From positions 14,285 to 78,284 of the forward strand of contig CABUXL010000004.1 in assembly GCA_902495525.1 (NCBI GenBank): a stretch of DNA of 64,000 nucleotides, given 5' to 3'. Source of the stretch: an uncultured Collinsella sp. (lineage in GTDB: Bacteria; Actinomycetota; Coriobacteriia; Coriobacteriales; Coriobacteriaceae). A model generated the notes under the pieces. That model had not been told where the DNA came from. It saw nothing but the letters and a program-made list of their open reading frames with translations, and did no database searches. The stretch's first letter is position 1; each line of letters starts with the position of its first letter. This document shows, in pieces, positions 41,088-50,138 of this stretch. The translations under genes were made by a program, and so were the position numbers.

Positions 41088-41123
41088 TGGATGCACTCCG
41101 TCGTTGATTCGTCGGTGTATAGT

Positions 41124-41161
41124 ACGGCCCCGCAGCTTATTGAGCTGCGGGGCCGTATTTC
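41124..41161 (+). terminator. Terminator after EIICB
   Basis: ACGGCCCCGCAGCT (41124-41137) pairs perfectly with AGCTGCGGGGCCGT (41143-41156), followed by ATTT. Confidence 0.9.
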
Positions 41162-41228
41162 GTTGAGTATCAAGTTGAGACAATGAGCGCAACCGACGTG
41201 AGATCGCATTGGCGCTCTCCGAGTCACC

Positions 41229-41545
41229 GACAAGCTGACTTCCATCTATGTGACCAATTCGCTCTCGGTGTTTAACCTGCTCGAGACGCGCGAAGACTGC
41301 GACCTGTGCCTGGTAGGCGGCATGTACCGTCGCCGCACCGCCGCCTTTGTGGGACCCACGGCCGAGGATACCCTGCGTGCGCTGGGCATTGACGCGGCGT
41401 TTATCGGTGCCAACGGCATCTTGGACGGTGACGTATCTACGTCCAATATGGACGAGGGCCGCATCCAGCAGCTCGCCTTTAGCAAGGCCGATACGCGCTA
41501 CCTCATCGCCGACTCCAGCAAGATCGGCAGGCGATACTTCTGCCC
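41229..41545 (+). pseudogene. C-terminal fragment of a DeoR/LacR-like regulator
   Basis: From VTNSLSVFNLLETRED onward the translation is nearly identical to residues ~125-225 of the regulator at 36287 (for example GPTAEDTLRALGIDAAFIGA in both). The HTH domain is absent, and homology stops after SKIGRRYF, where the sequence changes to Pro/Arg-rich nonsense. It lies between the EIICB terminator and the fic gene and is probably not expressed as a regulator. Confidence 0.85.
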
Positions 41546-41627
41546 CCCCTGCCGGCGCAGGGGTACCGCTTTAAAATGACGCGTAAATGACTTTGGGCAA
41601 CAAGGATGAGGCTATTCTGAGATATGA

Positions 41628-42860
41628 CTAGACTCCGTATTTCGTCTTTATGTCCCTTGAGAATGAATCGTAGTCTTCATAGAGCTCCTCTCTGCTTTCA
41701 TCCTCGGCGTGGTTTATACGTTCAAGGAGCTTATCCTTTGGAGCCTCTTTTGTTATTGCGGCCTCGCTATCGGGTATTGTGGATTGCAAGAATAGTTCTA
41801 GAGCATGGACGTCTTTGAGTATGTAGCCCGTCGAACGACCCGCTCCTGTTTTTTCGATTGCGCTGCAACTAACAAGCTGACCGAGGGTTCGTTTAACGGT
41901 AACCTCGCTGATATCGGGGCAGTTGGATCGGATGTCGGATTTCTTAATGACACCGGGTCTCTGTTGAAATAGAACGGCGATGCGCGCTTGCTTCGACATG
42001 GGACGAGTGCTTGATTCAATTAAGGTACGCTGCTCGAGCTGTCGGTAGGCGGCCAGGGTTGTTCCGAGCATGAAACGGATAAAGGGTGCTTCGGTGTTTT
42101 GATTTTCATTCCATCCAGCGGAGCTTGCAGCGAGGGCGTTGTAGTAGAGCGCCTTGTTGTCTTCAATAAGTCGTTCGATGCTGATGTAACGCGCAACGTC
42201 GTATCCAGTCTTTTCGAGTAGCAGCGTTGTAAGGAGCCGGCTCATCCTGCCATTGCCATCGTTGAAGGGATGAATGCTGACAAAATCGAAGATGAAGCGG
42301 AATGATATAAGGAGGGGGTCGCAAACTTGACGAGATAAGGCGTCGTTGAGGGACCGACAGGCTTCTTCGATAAGTCCGGGGGTTGCTAGGGCCGAAGGCG
42401 GCCTAAAGCGCACAAATCGATTGCCTTGATCGTCGATGGAGATGATTTCGTTATCGCTATCTTTCCAATGGCCCCCATACGAGATTGCTGTGTGTACCAT
42501 GAGGTCACGATGCAACTGCAGAATGACCGATGGCGTTACGGGAATGGAATCGTGTTGCTCGTGAATAAGCGACAGCACATCTCGGTATCCAGCGATTTCT
42601 TCCTCTGCGCGGGAGCTTGGCTTGGCGGAATACGCCATGATCGCTTTGAGTCTTTTTTGGGTGGTAACAATTCCTTCAAGTCCGTTGGAGGATTGGGTGC
42701 TTTGGATCTTAGCTTCCTCCATAAGGGACGATAGAAGTTCGGGTTTGACTTGACTCAGAGCAAGCTGTCGGCCTTTATGCTCGCGTATCGAGAGGAGGAG
42801 GTTGGTGATTGGAGTTGCTTCGAGTTCCGCTGGGACTGTGGTGTAATCGAACTGGCGCAT
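41628..42860 (-). CDS. Fic-domain AMPylase-like protein with C-terminal winged helix
   Basis: A 410-residue protein. The Fic core motif FVSIHPFNDGNGRMSRLL is complete (HPFxxGNGR), so nucleotide transfer to a hydroxyl side chain is possible. An N-terminal inhibitory helix is present (STQSSNGLEGI, matching S-x-x-x-E-G), which marks a class II, self-inhibited Fic. The C-terminal ~100 residues (MSKQARIAVLFQQRPGVIKKSDIRSN...VTVKRTLGQLVSCSAIEKTG) look like a winged-helix DNA-binding domain, as in many stand-alone Fic proteins. ATG 42860 with AAAGGAG upstream, directly next to a large palindrome that may be its operator. Confidence 0.92.
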   Translation of the reverse strand: MRQFDYTTVPAELEATPITNLLLSIREHKGRQLALSQVKPELLSSLMEEAKIQSTQSSNGLEGIVTTQKRLKAIMAYSAKPSSRAEEEIAGYRDVLSLIHEQHDSIPVTPSVILQLHRDLMVHTAISYGGHWKDSDNEIISIDDQGNRFVRFRPPSALATPGLIEEACRSLNDALSRQVCDPLLISFRFIFDFVSIHPFNDGNGRMSRLLTTLLLEKTGYDVARYISIERLIEDNKALYYNALAASSAGWNENQNTEAPFIRFMLGTTLAAYRQLEQRTLIESSTRPMSKQARIAVLFQQRPGVIKKSDIRSNCPDISEVTVKRTLGQLVSCSAIEKTGAGRSTGYILKDVHALELFLQSTIPDSEAAITKEAPKDKLLERINHAEDESREELYEDYDSFSRDIKTKYGV

Positions 42861-42868
42861 GCGGCTCC

Positions 42869-42943
42869 TTTCGGTATCACGAACATACTTTCGATATCAT
42901 AATACCATTAAATGATACCGAAAGTATGTTCGTGATACCGAAA
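42869..42943. promoter_or_regulatory. Large palindrome upstream of fic
   Basis: Arm 42869-42901 (TTCGGTATCACGAACATACT...) is inverted at 42911-42943 with one internal mismatch, around a 9-base AT-rich centre. Each arm carries two GATACCGAAA/GATATCGAAA-type half-sites. It begins at the Shine-Dalgarno of fic, so it could be an operator or a 5'-UTR hairpin. Confidence 0.75.
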
Positions 42944-42997
42944 ACTAGAAACCATGCTTCATAACTGCTTGGAAAGTTCGGATTTGACTATCTTATT

Positions 42998-43132
42998 GTC
43001 TTGATCTGTAACAGGTAGACGGTCGAAAGTGGGCTACGTGTTACAGATTGAGATTTTTTGACCGGACTCCTGTTTGTCTCGATCTGTAACATTTAAGACC
43101 GAAAATCCCTGCTAGATGTTACAGATCGAGAC
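42998..43132. repeat. TGTAACA hairpin repeats, block B (2 units)
   Basis: Units at 42998-43053 and 43073-43132, with arms TCTTGATCTGTAAC/GTTACAGATTGAGA and TCTCGATCTGTAACA/TGTTACAGATCGAGA. Located between the fic promoter region and the 3' end of the first GH1 gene. Confidence 0.85.
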
Positions 43133-43154
43133 GAATGATCCGCTCGGGCCCATC

Positions 43155-43204
43155 AAAAACAAAAAAGGCCGCATGCGAACCCGTGGAGGGATTCGCATGC
43201 GGCC
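43155..43204 (-). terminator. Terminator of module 1 (- strand)
   Basis: GGCCGCATGCGAA (43167-43179) pairs perfectly with TTCGCATGCGGCC (43192-43204). The - strand continues into a TTTTTTGTTTTT tract (43166-43155). Confidence 0.95.
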
Positions 43205-43226
43205 GACAGGGGGTATGCGGCAAAAG

Positions 43227-44648
43227 TTAGGCCATAAGCAGGCCGGTCTCCGAGACGTTCTTGTACCAGTACGCGCTCGCCTTGGGATAGCGCTTCTGGG
43301 TCTCGAAGTCGATGTAGAACAGGCCATAGCGCTTGTTGTAGCCGTTGGTCCAGGAGAACTGGTCCTGTAGCGACCACACAAAGTAGCCGTCGACGTTTAC
43401 GCCGCCGTCGATTGCCTTGAGGATCCACGCGAGATGCTGGCGCATGTAGTCGATGCGAGGGGCGTCATCGATAAAGCCGTCCTCGAAGTCGTCCTTATAG
43501 CCCATGCCGTTCTCGGTGATGTAGATCTTCTTGTAGTTGGGGTAATCGTTCTTAATGCGGAGCAGCAGGTCGTAGAGGCCCTCGGGATAGATGATCCAGT
43601 CCCAATCGGTGGTGGGTACGCCTTCGCGCACACATGACTCGCCCACGCCCTTGAGGAACCAGCGCGAGGAGCCCTTGTCGCCGGTGCCATTGTGGTTGAT
43701 GTCGTTTTCGCCCTCGGCGGCACGCAGGAACTGGCACTTGTAGGTGTTGACGCCCAAGCAATCGTTGTAGGGGAGCGCGGCGGTCAGCGCGGCGATGTCC
43801 TCGTCGCGGACGTCGAGCTCGCCGCCGGCGATATGGGCAAGCTTGGTTGCGGCTTCCATGGTGTCGGCTGCATAGTGGCCGCGGAAGGTGGCGTCGAGTA
43901 CCCAGCGGTTGTTGATGACGTCGGCCATGCGAGCTGCCTCGCAGTCGGCAGCGCTGTTGGGATCGAGGGGATACTTGGGCTCCAGGTTCTGGACAATGCC
44001 GATCTCGCCCTCAAAGCCGCCCTCATGGAAGGCGACGACGGCCTTGGCGTGGGCCACCATCATGTTGTGCATGAGCTGGAAAGCCTTGTCCAAGCGATAC
44101 TTCTCGCCGTGCGGCCAGTTGCCGACGATAAAGCTGCCCTCGGCGGTTGCGGGAATCTCGTTAAACGTGAACCAGTGCTTGACCTCGGTGAACTCGGCAA
44201 AGCAGAACTTGGCGTACTCGACAAAGGCGTCGATCGTCGTGCGCGTCAGGAATCCCTCGCCGCCGTTCTGGTAAAAGGCCTCGGGCGTATCGAAGTGATC
44301 GAGCGTGACATAGGGGATAACGCCAGCTTTGTTGCAGGTGGCGAAAAGCTCGTGATAGAAAGCGACGCCCTCGGGGTTAATCTCGCCGGTGCCACTGGGG
44401 AAGATACGGCTCCAAGCGATGGAGACACGGATACCGTTGATGCCAAAACGCTGGCACAGGTCGATATCGACCGGGTACTTGTTGTAGAAATCGCTTGCGG
44501 GATCGGGGGAGAAGCGACCCTGGGCTGCCAGGAAATCGTCCCAGGGCACTTTGCCCTTGCCGTGCGTACGGGTCTCGCCCTCAACCTGGTAAGCAGCGGT
44601 GGCGCCGCCAAAGACAAAGCCGTCGGGGAACTGCATGGGGTTGGTCAT
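43227..44648 (-). CDS. GH1 6-phospho-beta-galactosidase (LacG-like), module 1
   Basis: A 473-residue GH1 hydrolase that cleaves phosphorylated beta-galactosides (or beta-glucosides) after PTS import. N-terminus FVFGGATAAYQVEG; acid/base Glu in WFTFNEI; nucleophile Glu in YITENGMGYKD; phosphate-binding loop SWTNGYNKRYG with the Ser, Lys and Tyr typical of 6-phospho enzymes. The whole layout (PASDFYNKYPVDIDLCQRFGINGIRVSIAWSRIFP...) follows lactococcal LacG closely. It is the second gene after EIICB in a two-gene operon; a hairpin lies between them. Substrate specificity among the three paralogues cannot be fixed by eye. Confidence 0.93.
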   Translation of the reverse strand: MTNPMQFPDGFVFGGATAAYQVEGETRTHGKGKVPWDDFLAAQGRFSPDPASDFYNKYPVDIDLCQRFGINGIRVSIAWSRIFPSGTGEINPEGVAFYHELFATCNKAGVIPYVTLDHFDTPEAFYQNGGEGFLTRTTIDAFVEYAKFCFAEFTEVKHWFTFNEIPATAEGSFIVGNWPHGEKYRLDKAFQLMHNMMVAHAKAVVAFHEGGFEGEIGIVQNLEPKYPLDPNSAADCEAARMADVINNRWVLDATFRGHYAADTMEAATKLAHIAGGELDVRDEDIAALTAALPYNDCLGVNTYKCQFLRAAEGENDINHNGTGDKGSSRWFLKGVGESCVREGVPTTDWDWIIYPEGLYDLLLRIKNDYPNYKKIYITENGMGYKDDFEDGFIDDAPRIDYMRQHLAWILKAIDGGVNVDGYFVWSLQDQFSWTNGYNKRYGLFYIDFETQKRYPKASAYWYKNVSETGLLMA

Positions 44649-44682
44649 GAGTCATCCTTTCTGTGGGATACGAATAGGGAGA

Positions 44683-44709
44683 GGTGCCCGAACTGGGGAT
44701 CCGGGCACC
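44683..44709 (-). promoter_or_regulatory. Intercistronic hairpin, module 1
   Basis: GGTGCCCG (44683-44690) pairs with CGGGCACC (44702-44709) in the 75-base gap between EIICB and GH1. No T-tract on the - strand, so it may stabilise or attenuate rather than terminate. Confidence 0.6.
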
Positions 44710-44723
44710 AACAGAGGGAGGAA

Positions 44724-46502
44724 CTAGTCGAGGTTCTCGCGGAGCCACTTGATGGCGCCAGCGGGGTCGCGAGTAAGGTCGATATATTCCTTACCGCGGG
44801 GAGCGAGCAGCTTAATGCCCAGACGATCGGTGTCGGCCTTCATGTCGTTGTAGTAGCTACGGACCTGCGGGGCAAGCACGATGACGTCGTACTGATCCAT
44901 GATGGCAGTGTGCTGGCCATAGGCGCCTGCGGAGGAAGCGATGTTCTCTCCGGTCTGTGCGGCACCTTCCTTGATGGCGTTGGCGAGCATGGCAGAGGTG
45001 CCGGCGCCGGCGCACAGGACGAGGACCTTCAGGCCGTCGACATCCTTCTTGGTGGATGCGTCGGCAGCGGGCTCGGGCTGATCGGCGACAGGCTCGCTGT
45101 CGGTGGCGGCAACGGTCGGCTTGACGGCAGCGGCGGTCTGCTCGACAGCGGGCGCAGAGGTGCTGGCAGCGATGGTGGCAGCACCATCGGACTCGAGACC
45201 CAGCTCGGCGGCGCGCTCGGCCTCCTGGTCGCAGAGCAGCTTGTCGTATGCCTTCAAGAACGGCAAGTAAATGATGGCGTCCAGCAAGATGATGATTGCA
45301 ACAAATACCAGGGCGATAAGCTGGAAGTTCGTGGTGATGAAGATGCCGATGGGGGCGGGGGTGGCCCAAGGCACCACGAAGGAGAAGCCGTTCATGCCCA
45401 CGTTGTCGATAAAGAACTTGGCAACACTTACGTTGACGCAGCCGGCGGCAACAAAGGGGATGAGCATGTAGGGGTTAAGGATCATCGGCGCGCCAAAGAG
45501 CAGCGGTTCGTTGACGGCGAAGGCAACAGGAACAATCGAGGCCTTACCGACGGCTTTGAGCTGCTTGGACTTCATAAAGAGAATCAGCAGAAGCGGCACG
45601 ATGAACGTGGCACCGGTGCCGCCGAACTCACCCACGAGCGACATGTTAAAGGTGAGGGAGTGGGCGGGGTGGCCACCGGCCAGCAGAACCTGCAGGTTCT
45701 CGGCCTGGTTGGCAAGACGGATGGGGTCGATGCCCGGCTGGACAATCGAAGGACCATGGACGCCGATGAACCAGAAGAACGCGGTGGCTGCCTGGATAAG
45801 GATGAGGCCAGGATAGGTTTCTGCCGCAGTGAAGAGCGGGGAGAGCAGCTTGATGAGCAGCTCGGAGAACGGAACGCCCATGAGGTTGCGCACAACCACA
45901 TCGATGATGCCGCAGATAATGACAGCGCCGCCAAAGGGGATAATGTCGCGGAAGTTCTGAGCGATGGCGCCCGGGACCTCCTTGGGCAGCTTAATGGTCA
46001 GATCGCGCGAGACGCAGAATTTGTAGACCCACACGGTGATGAACGCGGCGATATAGGCCGAGAACAGACCGCGCGTACCCATGCTGGTGCAGTCGAAGAC
46101 CGAAAGCTCGGAGCCGTTGAACTTGGTGGTGAACTGCGTAACGGCGAGCAAAAGCATACTGCACTGGGCGGCCACCATGGTGGAGCCGTCGTTGAGCACC
46201 TTGCCGGCGGGCATGCGACGGTTCATGGAAGCCGTAAAGTTCTTGGCAGTGGTGCCGGCAACCATGATGCCCATGACGCCCATGGTGAAGTTGTACAGCT
46301 TGTTGCACCAGTCGATGAGCGGCTGGGGCAGCGTGATACCGACTACGCCGGGAAGGGTGGCAATGAGCAGAAAGATCGAAGAGGTGAGGACGATGGGCAT
46401 GCACCCAAGGAATCCGTCCTTAATAGCCTGGAGGTAGATGTTCCTCGAGATCTTCTCAAAGAACGGCTGATGCTTTTCGAGCATCTTTACGATGGCGTCC
46501 AT
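44724..46502 (-). CDS. PTS lactose-family EIICB permease (LacE-like), module 1
   Basis: A 592-residue fused permease. EIIC spans about residues 1-430 (SRNIYLQAIKDGFLGCMPIVL; GVHGPSIVQPGIDP; VNEPLLFGAPMILNPYM). An Ala/Pro/Glu-rich linker of about 70 residues follows, then EIIB with VLVLCAGAGTSAMLANAI (phosphocysteine). It ends RGKEYIDLTRDPAGAIKWLRENL, a motif shared by its paralogues. It is first in the operon and divergent from the LacI gene at 46778, with a LacI-type operator pair between them. ATG 46502 with AAAGGAG upstream. Confidence 0.93.
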   Translation of the reverse strand: MDAIVKMLEKHQPFFEKISRNIYLQAIKDGFLGCMPIVLTSSIFLLIATLPGVVGITLPQPLIDWCNKLYNFTMGVMGIMVAGTTAKNFTASMNRRMPAGKVLNDGSTMVAAQCSMLLLAVTQFTTKFNGSELSVFDCTSMGTRGLFSAYIAAFITVWVYKFCVSRDLTIKLPKEVPGAIAQNFRDIIPFGGAVIICGIIDVVVRNLMGVPFSELLIKLLSPLFTAAETYPGLILIQAATAFFWFIGVHGPSIVQPGIDPIRLANQAENLQVLLAGGHPAHSLTFNMSLVGEFGGTGATFIVPLLLILFMKSKQLKAVGKASIVPVAFAVNEPLLFGAPMILNPYMLIPFVAAGCVNVSVAKFFIDNVGMNGFSFVVPWATPAPIGIFITTNFQLIALVFVAIIILLDAIIYLPFLKAYDKLLCDQEAERAAELGLESDGAATIAASTSAPAVEQTAAAVKPTVAATDSEPVADQPEPAADASTKKDVDGLKVLVLCAGAGTSAMLANAIKEGAAQTGENIASSAGAYGQHTAIMDQYDVIVLAPQVRSYYNDMKADTDRLGIKLLAPRGKEYIDLTRDPAGAIKWLRENLD

Positions 46503-46605
46503 AGAGCTCCTTTGCTACTTGATGCGCGATGCATGTGGATGGAACTGGTCGTCGATGGATGGTCAGGACTGCCCGGAAACCTTCCTGCTCAAGGAAGGCA
46601 TTGCG

Positions 46606-46704
46606 AAATGACAACGTTGTCATTTCGTTAATGACAACGTAAGACATTTTTGGAAGAGCAACAAGGATATACGGGTGAGCGGTCGATATTGTCCGGTAAA
46701 CGGT
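46606..46704. promoter_or_regulatory. Operators of module 1
   Basis: A perfect 20-bp palindrome with core ATGACAACGTTGTCAT (46606-46625) and a second, imperfect copy (ATGACAACGTAAGACAT, 46630-46649). Both have the central CG step of LacI-family sites. CGGTAAACGGT follows at 46694-46704, near the LacI start. Confidence 0.8.
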
Positions 46705-46777
46705 TGATTTATCAGTCAGGCAGGTGGTGTATGCTAGAACGCAAAAAACAAGCGATAGAGAACCGAGTGGAGAAGTA

Positions 46778-47788
46778 GTGGCAACGATGGACAAGAAAAA
46801 TGTCTCAATGAACGATGTGGCGATTGCCGCGGGTGTTTCTCTCAAGACGGTTTCGCGTGTGATTAACGAGCCCGGTAGCGTGCGAGAGTCGACACGCGAT
46901 AAGGTCCATTCCGCAATGGAAGCGCTCGGGTTCCGGGCGAACTTTGCCGCGCGTTCGCTCAAGTTGGGCCGTTACGGGTGCATCGGCGTGGTGCTGTTCC
47001 ACTTGTCGGGCGGTGCCGTGGACATGATTGACGGTATCGCAGATGCCGCCGAAGAACGCGGCTTTGCGCTCACGATGATCAAAAAGCGGGCGGGGGAGAA
47101 GATGACCCTTGCCGAAGCGGCGCGTAGGATGTCGCAGCTGCCTGTTGATGGCATGATCTTCAACCTGCGTCAGATGGTCGATGACTTTGATACTTTTGAG
47201 GCACCGAAAGACCTCAAGACGGTGATTATCACACCGATGGAACATCCTACCTGCTCCACCGTCAGTGACGATCAAGAGGGCGGCGCGCGCATGGCGTGCG
47301 AGTACTTCTTGAATCACGGGCACAAGAACGTGTACTTCGTCTCTGGTAAGAAAGAAGCGCTGTCGAGCCAGTGCCGTATGAAAGGTTGGCGAGCGGCACT
47401 CGAGGCGCATGGCATTGAGCCGCCCGAGCCTCTGCAAGGCGATTGGAATGCGGATAGTGGCTATGCCGCGGGCCTTGTGCTTGCCGATAAAGCCGATTGC
47501 ACGGCGGTCCTCGCTGCTAACGACTGCATGGCAAACGGCGTGATGATGGCTCTACGTGACAAAGGGCTCAGTGTGCCCGACGACGTGTCCGTGATCGGCT
47601 TTGATGACGAGCTTTACAAGACAATTCCCAACTCGATTCTGACGTCGGTGAAGTTTCGCCACCGTGAGCTGGGCATCCGTGCGCTTAACGAGGTCGTCGC
47701 AGGTCTGGAAGCCCCGAGCTCCAGAAGCCGTACGCTCGTCTCGGGCGTGTTGGTCGAGCGTTCCAGCGTAAGGGATCTGCGGGCGTAG
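46778..47788 (+). CDS. LacI-family regulator, module 1
   Basis: A 336-residue repressor. The HTH is NVSMNDVAIAAGVSLKTVSRVINEPGSVRESTR, followed by a hinge helix (FRANFAARSLKLG) and a periplasmic-binding-like effector domain ending VSVIGFDDELYKTIPNSILTSVKF. Start GTG 46778 with GGAG 5 bases upstream; the ATG three codons later lacks one. It is divergent from EIICB-GH1 and most likely binds the ATGACAACGTTGTCAT palindrome between them. Effector probably a phosphorylated or free beta-galactoside. About 60 percent-looking resemblance to the other two LacI proteins is a visual impression only. Confidence 0.93.
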   Translation: MATMDKKNVSMNDVAIAAGVSLKTVSRVINEPGSVRESTRDKVHSAMEALGFRANFAARSLKLGRYGCIGVVLFHLSGGAVDMIDGIADAAEERGFALTMIKKRAGEKMTLAEAARRMSQLPVDGMIFNLRQMVDDFDTFEAPKDLKTVIITPMEHPTCSTVSDDQEGGARMACEYFLNHGHKNVYFVSGKKEALSSQCRMKGWRAALEAHGIEPPEPLQGDWNADSGYAAGLVLADKADCTAVLAANDCMANGVMMALRDKGLSVPDDVSVIGFDDELYKTIPNSILTSVKFRHRELGIRALNEVVAGLEAPSSRSRTLVSGVLVERSSVRDLRA

Positions 47789-47804
47789 ACGTGCTCGGCC
47801 TGCT

Positions 47805-48104
47805 CGTCTAAATCTGTAACAGGTGGGACCCGAAAACTCGACTAGGTGTTATAGATTGAGATTTTGTCTACCCAGCCATCATCTTTGTCTCGATCTGTAA
47901 CAGTTAGGAGTGAAATGACCAGCCAGGTGTTACAGATCTAGATTGATTGGATTGACCCATCTGTTTGTCTCGATCTGTAACATCTAAGCGGTCAAAAGCG
48001 GTCTACATGTTACAGATTGAGATTTTTGGCTTGGCCTGTGCGTTCACCTCGACCTGTAACAGCTGGGACCCAAAAACTCGGCTAGATGTTACAGATTAAG
48101 ATGA
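47805..48104. repeat. TGTAACA hairpin repeats, block C (4 units)
   Basis: Units at 47805-47865, 47884-47945, 47963-48024 and 48045-48104, about 80 bases apart. Each has a CTGTAACA-type arm and an inverted TGTTACAG arm; the middle often contains GACC-x-AAAACTCGGCTA. This is the whole gap between convergent LacI 1 and EIICB 2 apart from a terminator. Confidence 0.88.
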
Positions 48105-48130
48105 ACAGGAGGACGGGTGCGGTCTAAACA

Positions 48131-48173
48131 AAATGGCCCGCGCATCACGCATCGATGCACGGGCCATTTTTTT
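48131..48173. terminator. Terminator, bidirectional
   Basis: AAATGGCCCG (48131-48140) pairs with CGGGCCATTT (48160-48169), with an inner GCATC/GATGC stem, followed by TTTTTTT on + and TTTTG on -. It ends EIICB 2 (- strand). Confidence 0.85.
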
Positions 48174-48201
48174 TCTGCGAGCGGCAGGTGGCGTCAGCGT
48201 T

Positions 48202-49962
48202 TTATGCCTCGAGGTTTTCCTCGATCCAGGCGACGGCACCCTTGGGATCCTTAGTGAGGTCGATGTACTGTTTGCCCTTGGGCGACAGCAGCGTGATGCC
48301 CAGGCGGTCGGTGTCGGCCTTCATCTCGTTGTAATAGGTGCGAACCTGCGGAGCCAGGACGATGACGTTGTACTGGTCCATGATGGCGTAGTGGCTGCCG
48401 TAGGCACCGGCGTTGGCGGTAATGTCGATGCCCAGCTCGTCGGCGCCTTCCTTAAGCGCGTTGGCGAGCAGTGCAGAGGTGCCGGCGCCAGCGCACAGAA
48501 CCAGAACCCTCAGATCCTTGCCCTTAAGGGCGGACGGAGCTGCGGAGGCCTCAGTGGCAGAAGCGGTCTCGACAACAGGAGCCTCAACGGCGGGGGCGGC
48601 AGCGGTCTTGACGGCCTTGGTCTCCTCGGCCTCTTCTTCGGCCAGGGTCTCGGCCTCCTGCTTGCACAGGACGTTGTCGTAGGCCTTGCAGAACGGGTAG
48701 TAGATTAAGAAGTCAACGACCAGCAGGACGACAACCAGGACCAGAGAGATCGGCTGGAAGTTGGTGTCGATGAAGGTGCCGATCGGTCCGGGGAGTGCCC
48801 ACGGCATGGCATAGATAAAGCCGTTCATGCCCAAAAAGTCGATGAAGAACTTACCAATGAGGACGTTGGCCACGGGGGCAAACAGGAACGGGATCAGGAA
48901 GTACGGGTTGAGGATGATGGGCGCGGCGAACAGCAGCGGTTCGTTGACGGCGAACATCACGGGTACGACAGAGGCTTTGCCGACGGCCTTGAGCTGCTTG
49001 GAGCGCATAAAGAGCAGGAAGATGATCGGGACAATGAACGTGGCGCCGGTGCCGCCGAGTTCGCCGATGTAGTTACCGAAGTTCTCGGTCAGGGCGAGGG
49101 CGGGGTGACCGCCGGCCTGCAGCGTGGCGAGGTTGGTGGTGATGTTGCCAAACAGCGCGGCGTTGAGGGCAGGCTTAACGACCGAGGGGCCGTGGATGCC
49201 CATGAACCAGAACAGCGGGATCATGAACCAGATAAGGGCGAGGCCGGCGTAGGAATCGGCAGCGGCGAACAGCGGGCTCACCAGCGTGGAGATGACGTTG
49301 GCAAACGGGACGGCCAAGCAGGTGCGGCAGATAACGTCGATGACGGCGACAAACAGGATGGAGAAGCTGAAGGCGAAGATGTCGCGGAAGTTCTGGGCGA
49401 TGGCGCCGGGGACTTCTTTGGGCAGCTTGATGGTGATGTCTCGCTTAATGCAGAAGGCATAGATGTTGACCGTGGCAAATGCGGCGACAAAGGAGCTCAG
49501 TAGGCCCTTGGTGCCCATGTTGTCGGTAAAGAACACCGAGACATCGGCGCCGTCGATCTTGGCACTCGTCTGGGTAACGGCCAAGATGAGCATAGCGCAC
49601 ATGGCGGCGACCATGGTGCTCGTGGCGTTGATGGCCTTGCCGGCAGGCATGCGGCGGTTCTTGGAGCCGGTCAGCGCGCTTGCGGTGGTGCCGGCGACCA
49701 TGATGCCCACGACGCCCATCGTGAAGTTGTAAACCTTGTTGCAGAAGTTCACGACGTCGACGTTCCACCAGTCGGGCAGCGTAAAGCCGCCGACCGTGGC
49801 GACAACGCCCGGCAGGGTCGAAATAAGCAGGAAGACAGAAGAAGACAGGATGATGGGCATTGCTGCCAAAAAGCCGTCTTTAATGGCCTGAAGGTAGATG
49901 TTCTTAGAGACCTTGTCGAAGTACGGCTGACCTTTCTCCAAGAACTTAACGATCGATTCCAT
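48202..49962 (-). CDS. PTS lactose-family EIICB permease (LacE-like), module 2
   Basis: A 586-residue EIICB. EIIC starts MESIVKFLEKGQPYFDKVSKNIYL and contains GIHGPSVVKPALNAALFG and VNEPLLFAAPIILNPYF. The linker is rich in Ala, Glu and Val; EIIB holds VLVLCAGAGTSALLANAL and ends KQYIDLTKDPKGAVAWIEENL. In this module it is the second gene, behind GH1, the reverse of modules 1 and 3. ATG 49962 with AGGAG upstream. It needs a separate EIIA. Confidence 0.93.
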   Translation of the reverse strand: MESIVKFLEKGQPYFDKVSKNIYLQAIKDGFLAAMPIILSSSVFLLISTLPGVVATVGGFTLPDWWNVDVVNFCNKVYNFTMGVVGIMVAGTTASALTGSKNRRMPAGKAINATSTMVAAMCAMLILAVTQTSAKIDGADVSVFFTDNMGTKGLLSSFVAAFATVNIYAFCIKRDITIKLPKEVPGAIAQNFRDIFAFSFSILFVAVIDVICRTCLAVPFANVISTLVSPLFAAADSYAGLALIWFMIPLFWFMGIHGPSVVKPALNAALFGNITTNLATLQAGGHPALALTENFGNYIGELGGTGATFIVPIIFLLFMRSKQLKAVGKASVVPVMFAVNEPLLFAAPIILNPYFLIPFLFAPVANVLIGKFFIDFLGMNGFIYAMPWALPGPIGTFIDTNFQPISLVLVVVLLVVDFLIYYPFCKAYDNVLCKQEAETLAEEEAEETKAVKTAAAPAVEAPVVETASATEASAAPSALKGKDLRVLVLCAGAGTSALLANALKEGADELGIDITANAGAYGSHYAIMDQYNVIVLAPQVRTYYNEMKADTDRLGITLLSPKGKQYIDLTKDPKGAVAWIEENLEA

Positions 49963-50070
49963 AGTTCACGCTCCTCTTTGCATGAAATCTTAATGGCATG
50001 GACGTTGAAAACCTATATGGTCTCCCGCTTGCTAAAAGCCCGGGTGCAGGCGGGGTCGGTCCCAGGGGGA

Positions 50071-50117
50071 GAGAGGGGAGCGGCTGGGTTTGTATCGCAT
50101 AGGGCCGCTCCCCTCTC
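50071..50117 (-). promoter_or_regulatory. Intercistronic hairpin, module 2
   Basis: GAGAGGGGAGCGGC (50071-50084) pairs perfectly over 14 bp with GCCGCTCCCCTCTC (50104-50117) in the 176-base gap between GH1 and EIICB. No T-tract follows on the - strand. Confidence 0.75.
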
Positions 50118-50138
50118 GGGGGAAAGCGAGGCGATGCG

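Noticed and set aside
43692..46631. A 979-codon open frame on the + strand across the GH1/EIICB genes of module 1
   Set aside because: It is exactly antisense to two clear genes with catalytic motifs. Its translation is low-complexity, rich in Gly/Asp/His/Val, as expected for the complement of a GC-rich gene.
47805..48104. CRISPR array (four ~60-base units with ~80-base period)
   Set aside because: Each unit is itself an inverted repeat with a partly conserved middle, the gaps between units are short and variable, copies are dispersed over four loci, and no cas genes are present.
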